A stretch of DNA of 57,354 bases. Origin: Kiritimatiellia bacterium (GTDB lineage: Bacteria; Verrucomicrobiota; Kiritimatiellia; JAFGHX01). The DNA lies in assembly GCA_016929905.1 (NCBI GenBank), contig JAFGHX010000343.1, positions 1-57,354 on the forward strand, written 5' to 3'. This document shows positions 8,977 to 17,275 of the stretch, one piece after another; position 1 is the stretch's first letter, and every line of letters starts with the position of its first letter. The position numbers and the translations under genes are program-made. The notes beneath the pieces are model-generated. The model searched no databases. It was not told where the DNA came from and was given only the letters and a program-made list of their open reading frames with translations.

Positions 8977-9165
8977 CGTCCTCCCCGGGCAGATCTCCCG
9001 CTGCGCTGCCCTGAAGCATATGGTTCCTTTCCGCTCGGGCACGGCGTCTACATTCACACCGGCGCCTGCGCGTGACAAGCTCAAAATCCGTACACTTGAC
9101 ACGGCACATCCGAGGGCCGACACTCCTTGCACGTGATGCAACAGGATTCGGAGAAGGAGCGGGTT

Positions 9166-10257
9166 ATGAAGGTGCTGACGGCGCTCGATGGTGGAGTCAG
9201 CCAGCCGTACGAGATCGAGGGCGAGACGGTCACGTTCGATCTGCGTCCGGGGCAGAAGATCCTGAACGTCTTGATCACGGACCCGCCGGAGGAGCTGCGA
9301 ATCGCCGTGCGGGTGGACGAGAAAGGGAAGCCGTTCGTCGCGAGGCAAGGTCTGTTGACGGGCGTGGACGGTCTGGCGCTCTCGGCGTGTCCGCTGACAG
9401 AAACAGCGGGCGACACATATGGTGCGGTCCTGCGCACGGACGGCAGAGCCGTGCGGGTCGCTTCCCGTTACCCGTACGGGCGTGACGGGCTCGAGAAGCT
9501 GATCTGCGATACCGGCGGCGGAGACGGCTGCCGGTGGCAGGTCCGGCGAAAGGCGCACCGGCAGGTTGCGACGTTCGAGTTCGGCGAGGACGACGGCCGC
9601 AAGCCGATGCACTATTTCATCGCCGGCGAAGACGCCTGGGAAACGGCGGGGACGTGGACCGCCGACGGCATGGTGCGGATTCTGGCCTCCGGCGACGCGC
9701 TGGCCGAATCGTTCAAAGCACGATGTCTCGTGCGGATTGTTCCGCTTGCCTCGCCCTACAGCGCGACTCGCGAGAAGGCGTCTTACACGACGCTGGAGGA
9801 TCAGGGCCTGTACGGGGCCGCCACGTGGGGCGATGCGCCGCCACCGCCCGAATACGACCTGATTCGGGCCGACGTTGAAGAGGCGATCGCGCGCAGGCGG
9901 CTGGCCTTCATGCTCACGCTGCACTCGTGGCAGGCCCAAAGCGAATCCACGGGGCTGGAGACCGTCAAAAGCGCCGGACACAACGCGCTGTCGGCGGAAC
10001 GCGTCGAGTGGGCCGGGCACGTGCTCGAAACGCTGATCGCGGGTGTCCCGCACGGCAAGACCAGTTTCCCCCAGAAGATCTGGCATCCCGGTCTGGCCCG
10101 CGACTATCTGCTGGCCGCACACGACGTGATCACATTCCGCGTGGAAGTCACAACCGCCGGCCAGGGTTACGACGGGTTCCGGGACACGGCGCGGCGATTC
10201 CTGGAGAATGTGCTCAGGGTGGAGGACTGGTCGCCCGTGTATGGAGCGGATCGTTGA
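9166..10257 (+). CDS. M14 carboxypeptidase-like protein with an altered zinc motif
   Basis: The 363-aa protein has a beta-rich N-terminal ~110 residues and then a stretch that follows the M14 zinc-carboxypeptidase layout. The order is HYFIAGEDAWETAGTW (position of the usual HxxE), RIVPLASPY (position of the usual VPMxNPDG), FMLTLHSW (third zinc ligand H253) and FRVEVTT (catalytic E328). In place of the first zinc His there is Asp: D156-A-W-E159. It may use Asp as a ligand, may have lost activity, or my alignment may be wrong. The ATG at 9166 has GGAGAAGGAG upstream; an earlier in-frame ATG at 9127 is possible. No signal peptide is seen. Confidence 0.55.
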   Translation: MKVLTALDGGVSQPYEIEGETVTFDLRPGQKILNVLITDPPEELRIAVRVDEKGKPFVARQGLLTGVDGLALSACPLTETAGDTYGAVLRTDGRAVRVASRYPYGRDGLEKLICDTGGGDGCRWQVRRKAHRQVATFEFGEDDGRKPMHYFIAGEDAWETAGTWTADGMVRILASGDALAESFKARCLVRIVPLASPYSATREKASYTTLEDQGLYGAATWGDAPPPPEYDLIRADVEEAIARRRLAFMLTLHSWQAQSESTGLETVKSAGHNALSAERVEWAGHVLETLIAGVPHGKTSFPQKIWHPGLARDYLLAAHDVITFRVEVTTAGQGYDGFRDTARRFLENVLRVEDWSPVYGADR

Positions 10258-10336
10258 CCGGCACTCGGTATTCGGCCAGCGATAGGGTTGTTGATCGGAA
10301 AGCCGTCTACGTCGCGGCGCTAAGGACGAATAGCGA

Positions 10337-11476
10337 CTACCGATCGACGGATAACGATTCCGCGTACCGCACGCCTTCCTCGATGTAGAACAGCCAGTTC
10401 TCGATCTCCTGCGGGGTCGGGTGCACGTTCTCCAGGTAGCCGGAGCTGGGGCAGAGGATCATGCGCTTTCCGGCCCCCGCCTCCAGGTTGGCATGGATCT
10501 TGTCGCACAGGTCCGTCGTGGCGCCTATCATGAAATCGTGCGTCTCGATTCCGCCCTCCAGCCCCATGCAGCCGTCCACGATGCCGAATGCCTCCGCCAT
10601 TGTGATGTCACCCATAGGCGGCGGCTCGATCGGGTTGAGCACGTCGACACCCATGTCGACGAAGCGTCGGAGCACCGGCCGCATCTTGCCGTGGCAGTGC
10701 ACCCACACGTGGCCGCCGGCGTCGTGGATCAGATCGATCAGCGGTTTGTCGATCTCGAACACGAACGTCTCGAAGGCGGCGGGCGACATGAGCGGCGGTA
10801 TGCACAGCTCCGGGCCGACCCAGCCGAACACGCCGCGGATCCCGGCCGCGAGCGCCGCCTTCGCGTGGTCCCGAATCCGCGCCGCGAAGATCTGCATGGC
10901 CTCCAGCAGCAAGCTCTCCGCCTCGAGGCTCCAAAACGCGAAATTCTCCGACCCGATCAGCCGTTGCAGGGCGTACATGGCATGGTCGAGACCGAACAGG
11001 ACCAACCCCCCGTCACCCAACGCGTGGTCCGTCCGCCGATAGCGGTCGGCGGAGAACGGGGCGGGTTCGTACGGGATGGAGAGCAGCTTCCGGATGTCCT
11101 CCGGTTCCTTGAGGAGGTGTTCGACGCAACGGCCGGGCTTCCCACACGTGCTCACCCTGTCGCGCTGCAGGAGGTCACCGGCGGGCGTGTGGTAGACACA
11201 AGTCCTTTCAACCCATTCGGGCGAATCCGTAGGGCGCTGCGAACGCTCAATACGGTCGGCGCTCTGTCGCCCGCAATAGACGGAGAAGTCCGAACCGCTG
11301 CCCAGGACCAGATCCGTCTTGTCCGCGGCCATGTCTCGCACAGGCGTGAACGCGGGCAGCTTGCACGCCTCGCCGCGCATCCCGGCACCCCAGACCTTGA
11401 CGGCCGGCCGATCCGGCACACGGCCTTCGAAGATCGCCGCCAGCCTCTCCCGTCTCGTCATGCCTCTACGTGTCAT
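10337..11476 (-). CDS. Uroporphyrinogen decarboxylase-like (UroD/MtaA superfamily) protein
   Basis: The 379-aa protein begins TRRERLAAIFEGRVPDRPAV, the usual N-terminus of UroD-like methyltransferases (xxRExxLxxLxGxxPDRxPV). The putative metal site reads GGHVWVHCHGKMRPVL (H-C-H). It is followed by MGVDVLNPIEPPPMGD and, near the C-terminus, ILCPSSGYLENVHPTPQEIENWL. True UroD acts on tetrapyrroles; this branch is closer to corrinoid:CoM or O-demethylase-type methyltransferases, whose substrates are mostly unknown. The ATG at 11476 has GGGAGGGAG upstream. It is divergent from the AraC gene at 11653 across 176 bp with a repeated candidate operator. No corrinoid protein or reactivase gene is nearby. 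Confidence 0.85.
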   Translation of the reverse strand: MTRRGMTRRERLAAIFEGRVPDRPAVKVWGAGMRGEACKLPAFTPVRDMAADKTDLVLGSGSDFSVYCGRQSADRIERSQRPTDSPEWVERTCVYHTPAGDLLQRDRVSTCGKPGRCVEHLLKEPEDIRKLLSIPYEPAPFSADRYRRTDHALGDGGLVLFGLDHAMYALQRLIGSENFAFWSLEAESLLLEAMQIFAARIRDHAKAALAAGIRGVFGWVGPELCIPPLMSPAAFETFVFEIDKPLIDLIHDAGGHVWVHCHGKMRPVLRRFVDMGVDVLNPIEPPPMGDITMAEAFGIVDGCMGLEGGIETHDFMIGATTDLCDKIHANLEAGAGKRMILCPSSGYLENVHPTPQEIENWLFYIEEGVRYAESLSVDR

Positions 11477-11569
11477 TGTCTTTCTCCCTCCCCCGGCCCG
11501 GACCGACCGCTACTGAGACGAGTATAGGCTGCGGCTGCGCGCCCGTCTTTAGCGGGTTGGCGCTGTTCT

Positions 11570-11655
11570 ATTCGCAATTTGGCTCACTTTTGATTTGTAC
11601 TTTCGCAGAAAAATTATAGAATACGCGGTAAGACCAGCACAGGATTCGCAATTTG
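11570..11655. promoter_or_regulatory. Two direct repeats ATTCGCAATTTG in a divergent promoter region
   Basis: The 12-mer ATTCGCAATTTG occurs identically at 11570-11581 and 11644-11655, 74 bp apart. It lies in an A/T-rich stretch between the UroD-like gene (minus strand) and the AraC gene (plus strand). The second copy overlaps the TTG start of the AraC gene. AGTATA at 11521-11526 reads as TATACT, a -10 box for the minus-strand gene, without a good -35, as expected for an activator-dependent promoter. Confidence 0.5.
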
Positions 11656-12462
11656 AATAAAATCCAGTCACGAGAAGGGCCGGCGCTGCTGAACAGGCCC
11701 TGCCCGGTTGAGCGGATCACGGGGATCTGGAAGTTCACACGCCGGCAGAGCGGCTACTCCCGAACCCATTCTCTGCCGGGCCATCTGCTTCATCTGGTCT
11801 TGTCGGGCGCCTACAGGATGCGAACGAACGGGCGGGAGTATGCGATCAAGACGGGCGACGTGATCTACTATCACGAGACCGAAGAGGTGGAGTGGCTGGG
11901 CAACGCGAAGCCGGTGAGCTTCTATTCTATCGGCTTTCTCGCGCCGTCGATGGCCCCCCTGCCCATGGAGACGCGCGTCTTCCACTCCACCCGCCGCATC
12001 CGGAAGGCGTTCGACCGGGTCTATGCGGCTTCGCTGCAGCCGCCGGGGCAGAGCACGGCGGCCGCGTACGCGGCGTTGTTGCAGCTTCTGCTCGAAATCG
12101 AGCCGTGGCGGGGCCGTCCGGCGACGTCATCGGCGGACGATACGCCTTGGCGCCGGTGCGAACGGGCCGTGCGGGAGCGGCACACGTTTCGGCCGAGCGT
12201 CGGCGAGTTATGCGTCGTGGCACACCGCAGCCGGGCCTCACTGGTACGCGATTGCCGGAACGCAAGCGGCCTGAGCCCGATGCAGCGGATGCGGGCGATT
12301 CGAATGGAAGAAGCGCGGGGCCTGCTGCGCTTCTCCGTCCTCAGCGTCTCGCAGATCGCGGAGTATCTGGGCTATCCGCGCCTGCACGAGTTCTCGCGGG
12401 AATTCTCGCGTTACTTCGGGCATCCGCCCAGCACTGTCCGGGCACAGCGAGCCGGGAATTGA
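11653..12462 (+). CDS. AraC-family transcriptional regulator
   Basis: This 269-aa protein has a cupin-like N-terminal half (LHLVLSGAYRMRTNGREYAIKTGDVIYYHETEEVEW) and a C-terminal AraC domain. The second HTH (VSQIAEYLGYPRLHEFSREFSRYFGHPPSTVR) fits the family well. The first (VGELCVVAHRSRASLVRDCRNASGLSP) is more diverged. The start is a TTG at 11653 without a clear ribosome-binding site; the next in-frame ATG would remove part of the cupin domain. It probably controls the divergent UroD-like gene. Its stop TGA overlaps a TTG start for the small ankyrin protein. Confidence 0.87.
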   Translation: MNKIQSREGPALLNRPCPVERITGIWKFTRRQSGYSRTHSLPGHLLHLVLSGAYRMRTNGREYAIKTGDVIYYHETEEVEWLGNAKPVSFYSIGFLAPSMAPLPMETRVFHSTRRIRKAFDRVYAASLQPPGQSTAAAYAALLQLLLEIEPWRGRPATSSADDTPWRRCERAVRERHTFRPSVGELCVVAHRSRASLVRDCRNASGLSPMQRMRAIRMEEARGLLRFSVLSVSQIAEYLGYPRLHEFSREFSRYFGHPPSTVRAQRAGN

Positions 12463-12650
12463 CGGACGGCCGTACGGCCCTGCATCTGGCCGCGATGCAG
12501 GGACAGCTCAACACCGTTGCGATGCTGGTGCAGAAGGGCGCGGACGTCCGCGCGCGTACCAACGCGGGGCAGACGGCCCTGACTCTCGCCAGGCAGCGGA
12601 AGCACGGCCAGGTGGTCGACTATCTCCGCAAACAAGGCTGTCCGGAATAA
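12459..12650 (+). CDS. Small two-repeat ankyrin protein, or remnant of a larger one
   Basis: Reading from TTG at 12459 gives 63 residues that are almost entirely ankyrin repeats: DGRTALHLAAMQGQLNTVAM then LVQKGADVRARTNAGQTALT, ending in a cap-like helix. The TTG overlaps the TGA stop of the AraC gene (TTGA), which would allow translational coupling. Two repeats are few for a stable ankyrin fold, so this may be the 3' remnant of a longer gene whose front was lost. The codon pattern and repeat conservation are too good for chance. The role is unknown. Confidence 0.55.
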   Translation: MTDGRTALHLAAMQGQLNTVAMLVQKGADVRARTNAGQTALTLARQRKHGQVVDYLRKQGCPE

Positions 12651-13100
12651 GGTCTCGGTCCCCTGCACTTCCGACTCCCGCGCCACACGGTCGCAGGCGA
12701 ATTCCCTTGACATTCCGCCTGCTCCTGATTACACTTTCCGTTGTAGGTGGGCGGCATGAGACCGCCACGAGTGCCTCGTCGCCTGGCCCAGGCGGCCGCC
12801 AGGAGCTGCACTCGCGTTAAATCAGGCCTCCACTGGTCCGTCCTTAAGATCCGCGCAAAGGCACAGTATCCGTACATCCGAACCACACGCCGGAGCGGGT
12901 TCTCGCTTGCGAGGCCCCGGCACGCGCGGCCGACGACGGACGAGAAGCACGGCACATCACTCCGAATCATGTTGTCCCAGTCGACGTTTCAGCGGCACGG
13001 ACGGATTCCGTCCATACGGTTGCCGGCCGGCCACTGAGTGGCGCTGGACGGATGGTCGGGGCGGCACAGGATAGATAAAGCTCACTGGAGGGTAAGGACC
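12651..13100 (+). other. 450-bp leader region of the pseudopilin gene
   Basis: No convincing gene is present; a 96-codon frame starting at 12747 has no family features and an Arg-rich composition typical of chance GC-rich frames. The stretch contains the sigma70-type promoter at 12707-12735. If that promoter drives the pseudopilin gene, the transcript has a leader of about 360 nt. GGAGGG precedes the ATG at 13101. Confidence 0.4.
12707..12735 (+). promoter_or_regulatory. Candidate sigma70 promoter
   Basis: TTGACA (12707-12712) is a perfect -35 box. After 17 bases TACACT (12730-12735) matches the -10 consensus at 4 of 6 positions. It points toward the pseudopilin gene. Confidence 0.55.
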
Positions 13101-13691
13101 ATGAAACGGGCATTCACGTTGGTAGAGCTCCTGGTGGTTATGACGATCATTGCGATTCTGGCCGGGATCATGTATCCCGTGATTCAGGACGTGATCGCGA
13201 AGGGCCGGATGACTGAGACGCTGAAGCAAGGGCAGAGCCTGTATCAAAGTCTGCTTGCCGCGCAGGTGGAGAAGGGCTCGATTCTGCCGCGTTCGTCGGG
13301 TTCCCACACGTTCGCGACGTCCACGGATTACTTCATCTGGGCGGTCACGAACCAGGTTGTCGACGTGACGTTCGACTTCTTCTCCGCGCACGGTCTGCCG
13401 GCGTGTGCGGGGCTGGACCCGGCGACGTTCACCGCGGAACACAATGCGTGGTGCATTGTGGCGGACGTAAACGACGGCACCCGCAACATGACCCCCGTCC
13501 TCTTCACGAGGAACCTGGCTATCAACAGCCTGGGCGATCCGCTGGACGGAGCGTTGACGGCGGATTCTCCGTTCGGGAAACGCGGGGTAATCGTGATCCT
13601 GCAGGGCGGCAGCGGGAAGATGATCCCGGCGGACAAGCTGGAGTTGATGTTCAACCCGGCCAAGGCGACTAACCCGGTTCTGCGGCCGTAG
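13101..13691 (+). CDS. Type IV pilin-like / type II secretion pseudopilin
   Basis: The 196-aa protein opens with a class III prepilin leader, MKRAFTLVELLVVMTIIAIL. Cleavage is expected just before F5, and E9 is the conserved Glu at mature position 5. The hydrophobic helix runs to about residue 25 and a soluble domain follows. This leader style is very common in PVC bacteria, where dozens of such proteins occur per genome. The substrate-like body (ATSTDYFIWAVTNQVVDVTFD, then NPAKATNP) is not one I can assign. GGAGGG lies upstream of the ATG. It stands alone with its own promoter and a hairpin at 13845-13870. Confidence 0.88.
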   Translation: MKRAFTLVELLVVMTIIAILAGIMYPVIQDVIAKGRMTETLKQGQSLYQSLLAAQVEKGSILPRSSGSHTFATSTDYFIWAVTNQVVDVTFDFFSAHGLPACAGLDPATFTAEHNAWCIVADVNDGTRNMTPVLFTRNLAINSLGDPLDGALTADSPFGKRGVIVILQGGSGKMIPADKLELMFNPAKATNPVLRP

Positions 13692-13844
13692 AGGTGCCTT
13701 GCCACGGGGTTCTGAGCGGGGATGGGTGCGCAAACAGACGGACGGTGGCGGCCCCGTGCGCCAGGCAACTTGTGCCTGGAGCCCGGTGGTTGCGGCCGCA
13801 CGTTTTTCGCGCGACGGTGCGACCAGAGTTGGCCTCTGGCGCCG

Positions 13845-13870
13845 GGGGCGGAGTTTACCAACTCCGCCCC
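13845..13870 (+). terminator. Hairpin downstream of the pseudopilin gene
   Basis: GGGGCGGAGTT (13845-13855), loop TACC, and AACTCCGCCCC (13860-13870) form a perfect 11-bp stem. No T-tract follows. It lies between the convergent pseudopilin and response-regulator genes and could stop transcription from either side. Confidence 0.5.
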
Positions 13871-13911
13871 GGCCCGCACCTGTCCCGCTCGAATCCTACT
13901 GACTGGCAGCG

Positions 13912-14625
13912 CTATTCCGGCTTGAACCGGTACCCGACCCCGTGCACGGTGGTGATGAAGCGGGGGCGGGCGGGATCGGGCTCGATCTTCTTGCGGAGCT
14001 GCGCGATGTGCTGGTCGAGGGTGCGGGTGGTTCCGAAGTAGTCGATCCCCCATACGGCATTCAGGAGCTGGTCGCGGCTGAGCACCTCCTGGGGGTGCGT
14101 GTAGAAAAATCTGAGCAGTTCCAGCTCCCGGGCGCTGAGGTCGACGGACTTCCTTCCGATCCGGGCGCGGTACTGGCGCGCGTCGATCTCGGCGCGGCCG
14201 AAGGTGAAGCGTGCCGGGGTTTCGGGCGCGTCTTTCGGCCCGGCCTCGCTACGCCGCGCTCGGCGCAGCATAGCGGCGATGCGGGCGAGCAGTTCGTGCA
14301 CGCCGAACGGTTTGGTCACGTAGTCGTCCGCACCGAGTTGCAGACCGACGACCTTGTCGATCTCCTCGCCCTTGGCGGTGAGCATCATGATGGGGACGTC
14401 CGGGTTCCGAGCCCGGACCGCGCGGCACACGTCGTAGCCGCTGGTGCCGGGCATCATGACGTCGAGGATGACGAAATCGAAAGCCTGCTTCTCGAAGAGC
14501 TTCAGCGCCTGGTCCCCGTCCACGGCAGACGTCACGCGGTAGCCTTCGCTCTCGAGCGTATCGACGAGCCCCATGCGGATGTTGGCGTCGTCCTCGGCGA
14601 CCAGGATGTGGATTTTCGTTTTCAT
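13912..14625 (-). CDS. OmpR/PhoB-family response regulator
   Basis: The 237-aa protein has a receiver domain with the acidic pocket (VAEDD), the phosphorylation site D55 (FVILDVMMPG), the LTAKG threonine and the VTKPFG lysine. A winged-helix DNA-binding domain follows (LSARELELLRFFYTHPQEVLSR, RTLDQHIAQLRKKIEPDP, ITTVHGVGYRF). The start at 14625 (MKTKIHILV) has GGGAGG upstream. It probably pairs with the histidine kinase ending at 14792, separated only by an inverted-repeat element. OmpR/PhoB regulators bind direct repeats spaced about one DNA turn; a matching three-copy 11-bp repeat is at 20689-20716. Confidence 0.93.
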   Translation of the reverse strand: MKTKIHILVAEDDANIRMGLVDTLESEGYRVTSAVDGDQALKLFEKQAFDFVILDVMMPGTSGYDVCRAVRARNPDVPIMMLTAKGEEIDKVVGLQLGADDYVTKPFGVHELLARIAAMLRRARRSEAGPKDAPETPARFTFGRAEIDARQYRARIGRKSVDLSARELELLRFFYTHPQEVLSRDQLLNAVWGIDYFGTTRTLDQHIAQLRKKIEPDPARPRFITTVHGVGYRFKPE

Positions 14626-14651
14626 GCCACGCCCTCCCGAGGCCAAAGGCT

Positions 14652-14803
14652 AACCGCGAATGAACGCGAATTGACGCGAATATTGCAGGTGTTGCCACAC
14701 GGGGACGACGAAGCACGCCTCTGCCCCGCCGGCCAGCATGAGCACGTCGAATGGTCGGGCTGATCTCTTCTCCATTCGCGTTCATTGGCGTTCATTCGCG
14801 GTT
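14652..14803. repeat. Inverted repeat element splitting the two-component pair
   Basis: The 30-base arms 14652-14681 and 14774-14803 are reverse complements at 27 of 30 positions and frame a 92-bp spacer. They consist of reiterated CGCGAATGAACGC and CGCGAAT units. The right arm covers the last codons and the stop of the histidine kinase gene (from 14792); the left arm lies in the leader of the response regulator. Confidence 0.7.
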
Positions 14804-16522
14804 CCCCTCCTCGCGCGGGAGCGCGACGACAAAGGTGCTTCCGCCGCCCTCCCGCGGTTCATAGCGCAGATCCCCCCCGAGATCGCGCAGCAGCCGCCGC
14901 GCGATGCTCAGGCCGAGTCCGGAACCCGGTTGCCGCGCGGTGAGCGAGTTGTCCACGCGATGGAACTTGTCGAATATCCGGGCGCGGTGTTCCGACGGGA
15001 CGCCCGGGCCACGGTCCATCACGCGCAGGTCGAAACGGTCGGGGTGCCGGTTCAGCGCGAACGCGAGTTCGCCGCCTTCGGCGGCGTACTTTGCGGCGTT
15101 GTCGACGAGATTCAGCAACACTTGCTCCAACGCGTCGCGGTCGGCCTGCACGCGACAGTCGCCTTCCGGCATCAGGTCCGCCGCCACGCGCAACCCGGCA
15201 TTCTCCAGGCGCACGCGGTGCGTCTCGAGAAAGGCGCGCACGAACGCCGTCAGCTCCATCGGCTCGAGCCGATACGTCTTGCGGCCCTGCTCCAGGCGGC
15301 TGAAATCGAGGACGTTGTTCACCAGCCGTGTGAGGCGCTGGCTTTCAGACGCGATCACGCTGAGGTAGCGCGCCTGCTTTTGCGGGTCCTGCACCCGCTT
15401 CTCGTGCAGGAGTTCGGCATACATCCGGATGCTGGTCAACGGCGTCTTCAACTCGTGGGAGACGTTGGAGACGAACGACGTCTTTTGCCGGGCATCGACC
15501 ATGTTGCGGTGCGCCTGCCAGGTCAGCAGCGCGCCGCCGAGCAGGCTAGCGGCGACAAAGATGGCGAGCAGCAGCCCGGACAACAGCATGAAGCTTGAGC
15601 CACCCCGGGCGCCGGGTCCATCGCCGACGAAGTAGACGGCGACCTGCCAGTGAGGCAGGCAGGGATCGAGCGGCACGGACAGATCGGGCCGTGTCTTCCC
15701 GTTGAGGTCGGGGCCGCCCGCCTGGTGCAGGAGCTGGCCGCCGCCGTCGGTGAGGGCATAGACGGTGCCGGGCTCGGAGCTGCCGGGGAAATCCGTGATG
15801 AGGCGGGAGAGCAGAGCCATCAGCTCCAGTTCGAGCCCGCCGATTTGTCCGCCCGGCCGCCGCTGGAGCCAGCCGAGGATGTGCAGCCGGTTGTCGGCGA
15901 ACCAGGGAATCCAGCCGCCGCGTTCGACGGGGGCCGGCGCGCCTTGCCGGCTTGTGCCTTTCCCGCGCGCCACGGAGACGAGGTCGAACCGGTTCGCGTT
16001 CATGTTCCGCATGTCATGGACGAAAGCCGTCTGTTGCTGCATCTGCTGCTCGGGCGGGTAGTCGGACTGCTGCGCGACCAGGATGGGCCGGGAGTCGCCC
16101 TGCCCTTCCGAGGCGGGCGACTCCCAGGAGGCGCGCCGCGAGAACAACGCGTCGAAGCGGGCGGCGAAACGGCGCTCCTCCGCGGTAGCCGCCACATCAG
16201 GCCGGGGATGCTGCAGCCCGAGCGACGGATGCCAGACGAACACGTTGCGAATCAGCGGGTTGCCTTCCTGCCAGGCGATCAACCGGCTGTCCAGTGCCGT
16301 CTCCGGCAGGTCGCGCAGGCCGGCCATGAGTTCGTCTTCCACCGCCGAGACGGTTATCTGTATGGACTCGGCGATCGCGCGGGCCCTGTCCGATACGGCG
16401 GAGCGCGCCTGCTGCTCGATCCGTTCGCGCTCGTGGCGCAGAAGCCGGAAGGCCGTCGCGCCGATCAGAAGTGTCGGCGCGAGGAGCAGGAGCCAGTACA
16501 GGATGACGGATCTTCGGCTCAT
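14792..16522 (-). CDS. Membrane sensor histidine kinase
   Basis: The 576-aa kinase has TM1 (~6-28), a large periplasmic sensor (~30-308), TM2 (~310-335), a HisKA domain with phospho-acceptor H356 (FVSNVSHELKTPLTSI) and an HATPase domain (NLVDNAAKYA, RGPGV, GSGLGLSIAR). The sensor contains a Gln-rich stretch (PPEQQMQQQ) and has no family I recognise. The start ATG at 16522 has GAGGG upstream. It presumably phosphorylates the response regulator encoded next. The final residues (GNRE) and the stop are encoded inside an inverted-repeat element, so the original C-terminus may have been replaced; the kinase core is intact. Confidence 0.93.
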   Translation of the reverse strand: MSRRSVILYWLLLLAPTLLIGATAFRLLRHERERIEQQARSAVSDRARAIAESIQITVSAVEDELMAGLRDLPETALDSRLIAWQEGNPLIRNVFVWHPSLGLQHPRPDVAATAEERRFAARFDALFSRRASWESPASEGQGDSRPILVAQQSDYPPEQQMQQQTAFVHDMRNMNANRFDLVSVARGKGTSRQGAPAPVERGGWIPWFADNRLHILGWLQRRPGGQIGGLELELMALLSRLITDFPGSSEPGTVYALTDGGGQLLHQAGGPDLNGKTRPDLSVPLDPCLPHWQVAVYFVGDGPGARGGSSFMLLSGLLLAIFVAASLLGGALLTWQAHRNMVDARQKTSFVSNVSHELKTPLTSIRMYAELLHEKRVQDPQKQARYLSVIASESQRLTRLVNNVLDFSRLEQGRKTYRLEPMELTAFVRAFLETHRVRLENAGLRVAADLMPEGDCRVQADRDALEQVLLNLVDNAAKYAAEGGELAFALNRHPDRFDLRVMDRGPGVPSEHRARIFDKFHRVDNSLTARQPGSGLGLSIARRLLRDLGGDLRYEPREGGGSTFVVALPREEGNRE

Positions 16523-16720
16523 AGCCGTGCCCTCGGTCAACCCGGTCGCCGGACAGGGAGTGTTGGAGCAGTGGAGTAGTGGAGTGGTGGCGTTTCCCCA
16601 AGTCCAGTTGCACGCATCGTTCCATTCCCCGCTCTGCTCGCACAGAACCTAGCGCTCTCAATGCCGGTGTCAAGCGTGAAGGGCACGCGAGCCCCCGTCA
16701 ATCCATCACTCGTACACGGT

Positions 16721-16762
16721 GCCCCTCACGGGCGCGCGTCCCCACGCGTACCGTGCAGGGGC
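16721..16762 (-). terminator. Hairpin overlapping the end of the lipoprotein gene
   Basis: GCCCCTCACGG (16721-16731) pairs with CCGTGCAGGGGC (16751-16762) with one bulge. It covers the last codons and stop of the lipoprotein gene on the minus strand. It may end the transcript that comes from the vWA/DUF4139 side. Confidence 0.4.
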
Positions 16763-17250
16763 TGGTTGGCTGTTCCCTGCTTCACTCGCAGGAAGACCAG
16801 GCGTCCGCCGTTCTTGTTCTCTGCCTTCAAGACTTTTCCGACCTTCTCGGGATGGAATCTTGAATCGAAGTCCACTTCAAGATCGCCCAGCCAGAGAATC
16901 CGAACGCGCGATGTCAACGGATCGACGCCGTTGGTTGGGCCAACGAACAAGGCAGGCCGTCCACCGGAATCGGGATTTCCCTCCAGGATCTCGAATCTTC
17001 CCGTCAGCTCTTCCATCTTCCCGCCGCTACCGATGCATGACCACGTCACAATGCCGTTGGTGGAGAACGAGATGCTCTTCATCTGTTGCCACATGCTCCG
17101 GGGGGGCTGGGGCATCATCATCTCACCTGCCACCCACGTGCCAATGAGTTCCGGCAGGATTGCGTGGGTCTGCGGCTGCGGTCCCTTCTCCCGGCTACAA
17201 GCCGTGAGCAGGACCAGCAAGAGCGCGAGCACGGACAATCGGATCTTCAT
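16726..17250 (-). CDS. Small lipoprotein of unknown function
   Basis: The 174-aa protein has a lipoprotein signal, MKIRLSVLALLLVLLTAC, with lipobox LTAC at residues 15-18. The mature part is a small beta-rich domain (IGTWVAGEMMM, ISFSTNGIVTWSCIGSGG, LTGRFEILEGN, RVRILWLGDLEVDFD). It resembles lipocalin-like or META-type sensing domains only in general texture. It begins 26 bp after the DUF4139-like gene stops, so the two likely share a transcript. The last ten residues come from hairpin DNA. Confidence 0.75.
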   Translation of the reverse strand: MKIRLSVLALLLVLLTACSREKGPQPQTHAILPELIGTWVAGEMMMPQPPRSMWQQMKSISFSTNGIVTWSCIGSGGKMEELTGRFEILEGNPDSGGRPALFVGPTNGVDPLTSRVRILWLGDLEVDFDSRFHPEKVGKVLKAENKNGGRLVFLRVKQGTANQPLHGTRGDARP

Positions 17251-17275
17251 GATATTACAGCCAACTCTCCAGCTC

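Noticed and set aside
12747..13037. Possible 96-aa gene upstream of the pseudopilin
   Set aside because: No ribosome-binding site, no family features and Arg-rich chance composition; treated as leader sequence.
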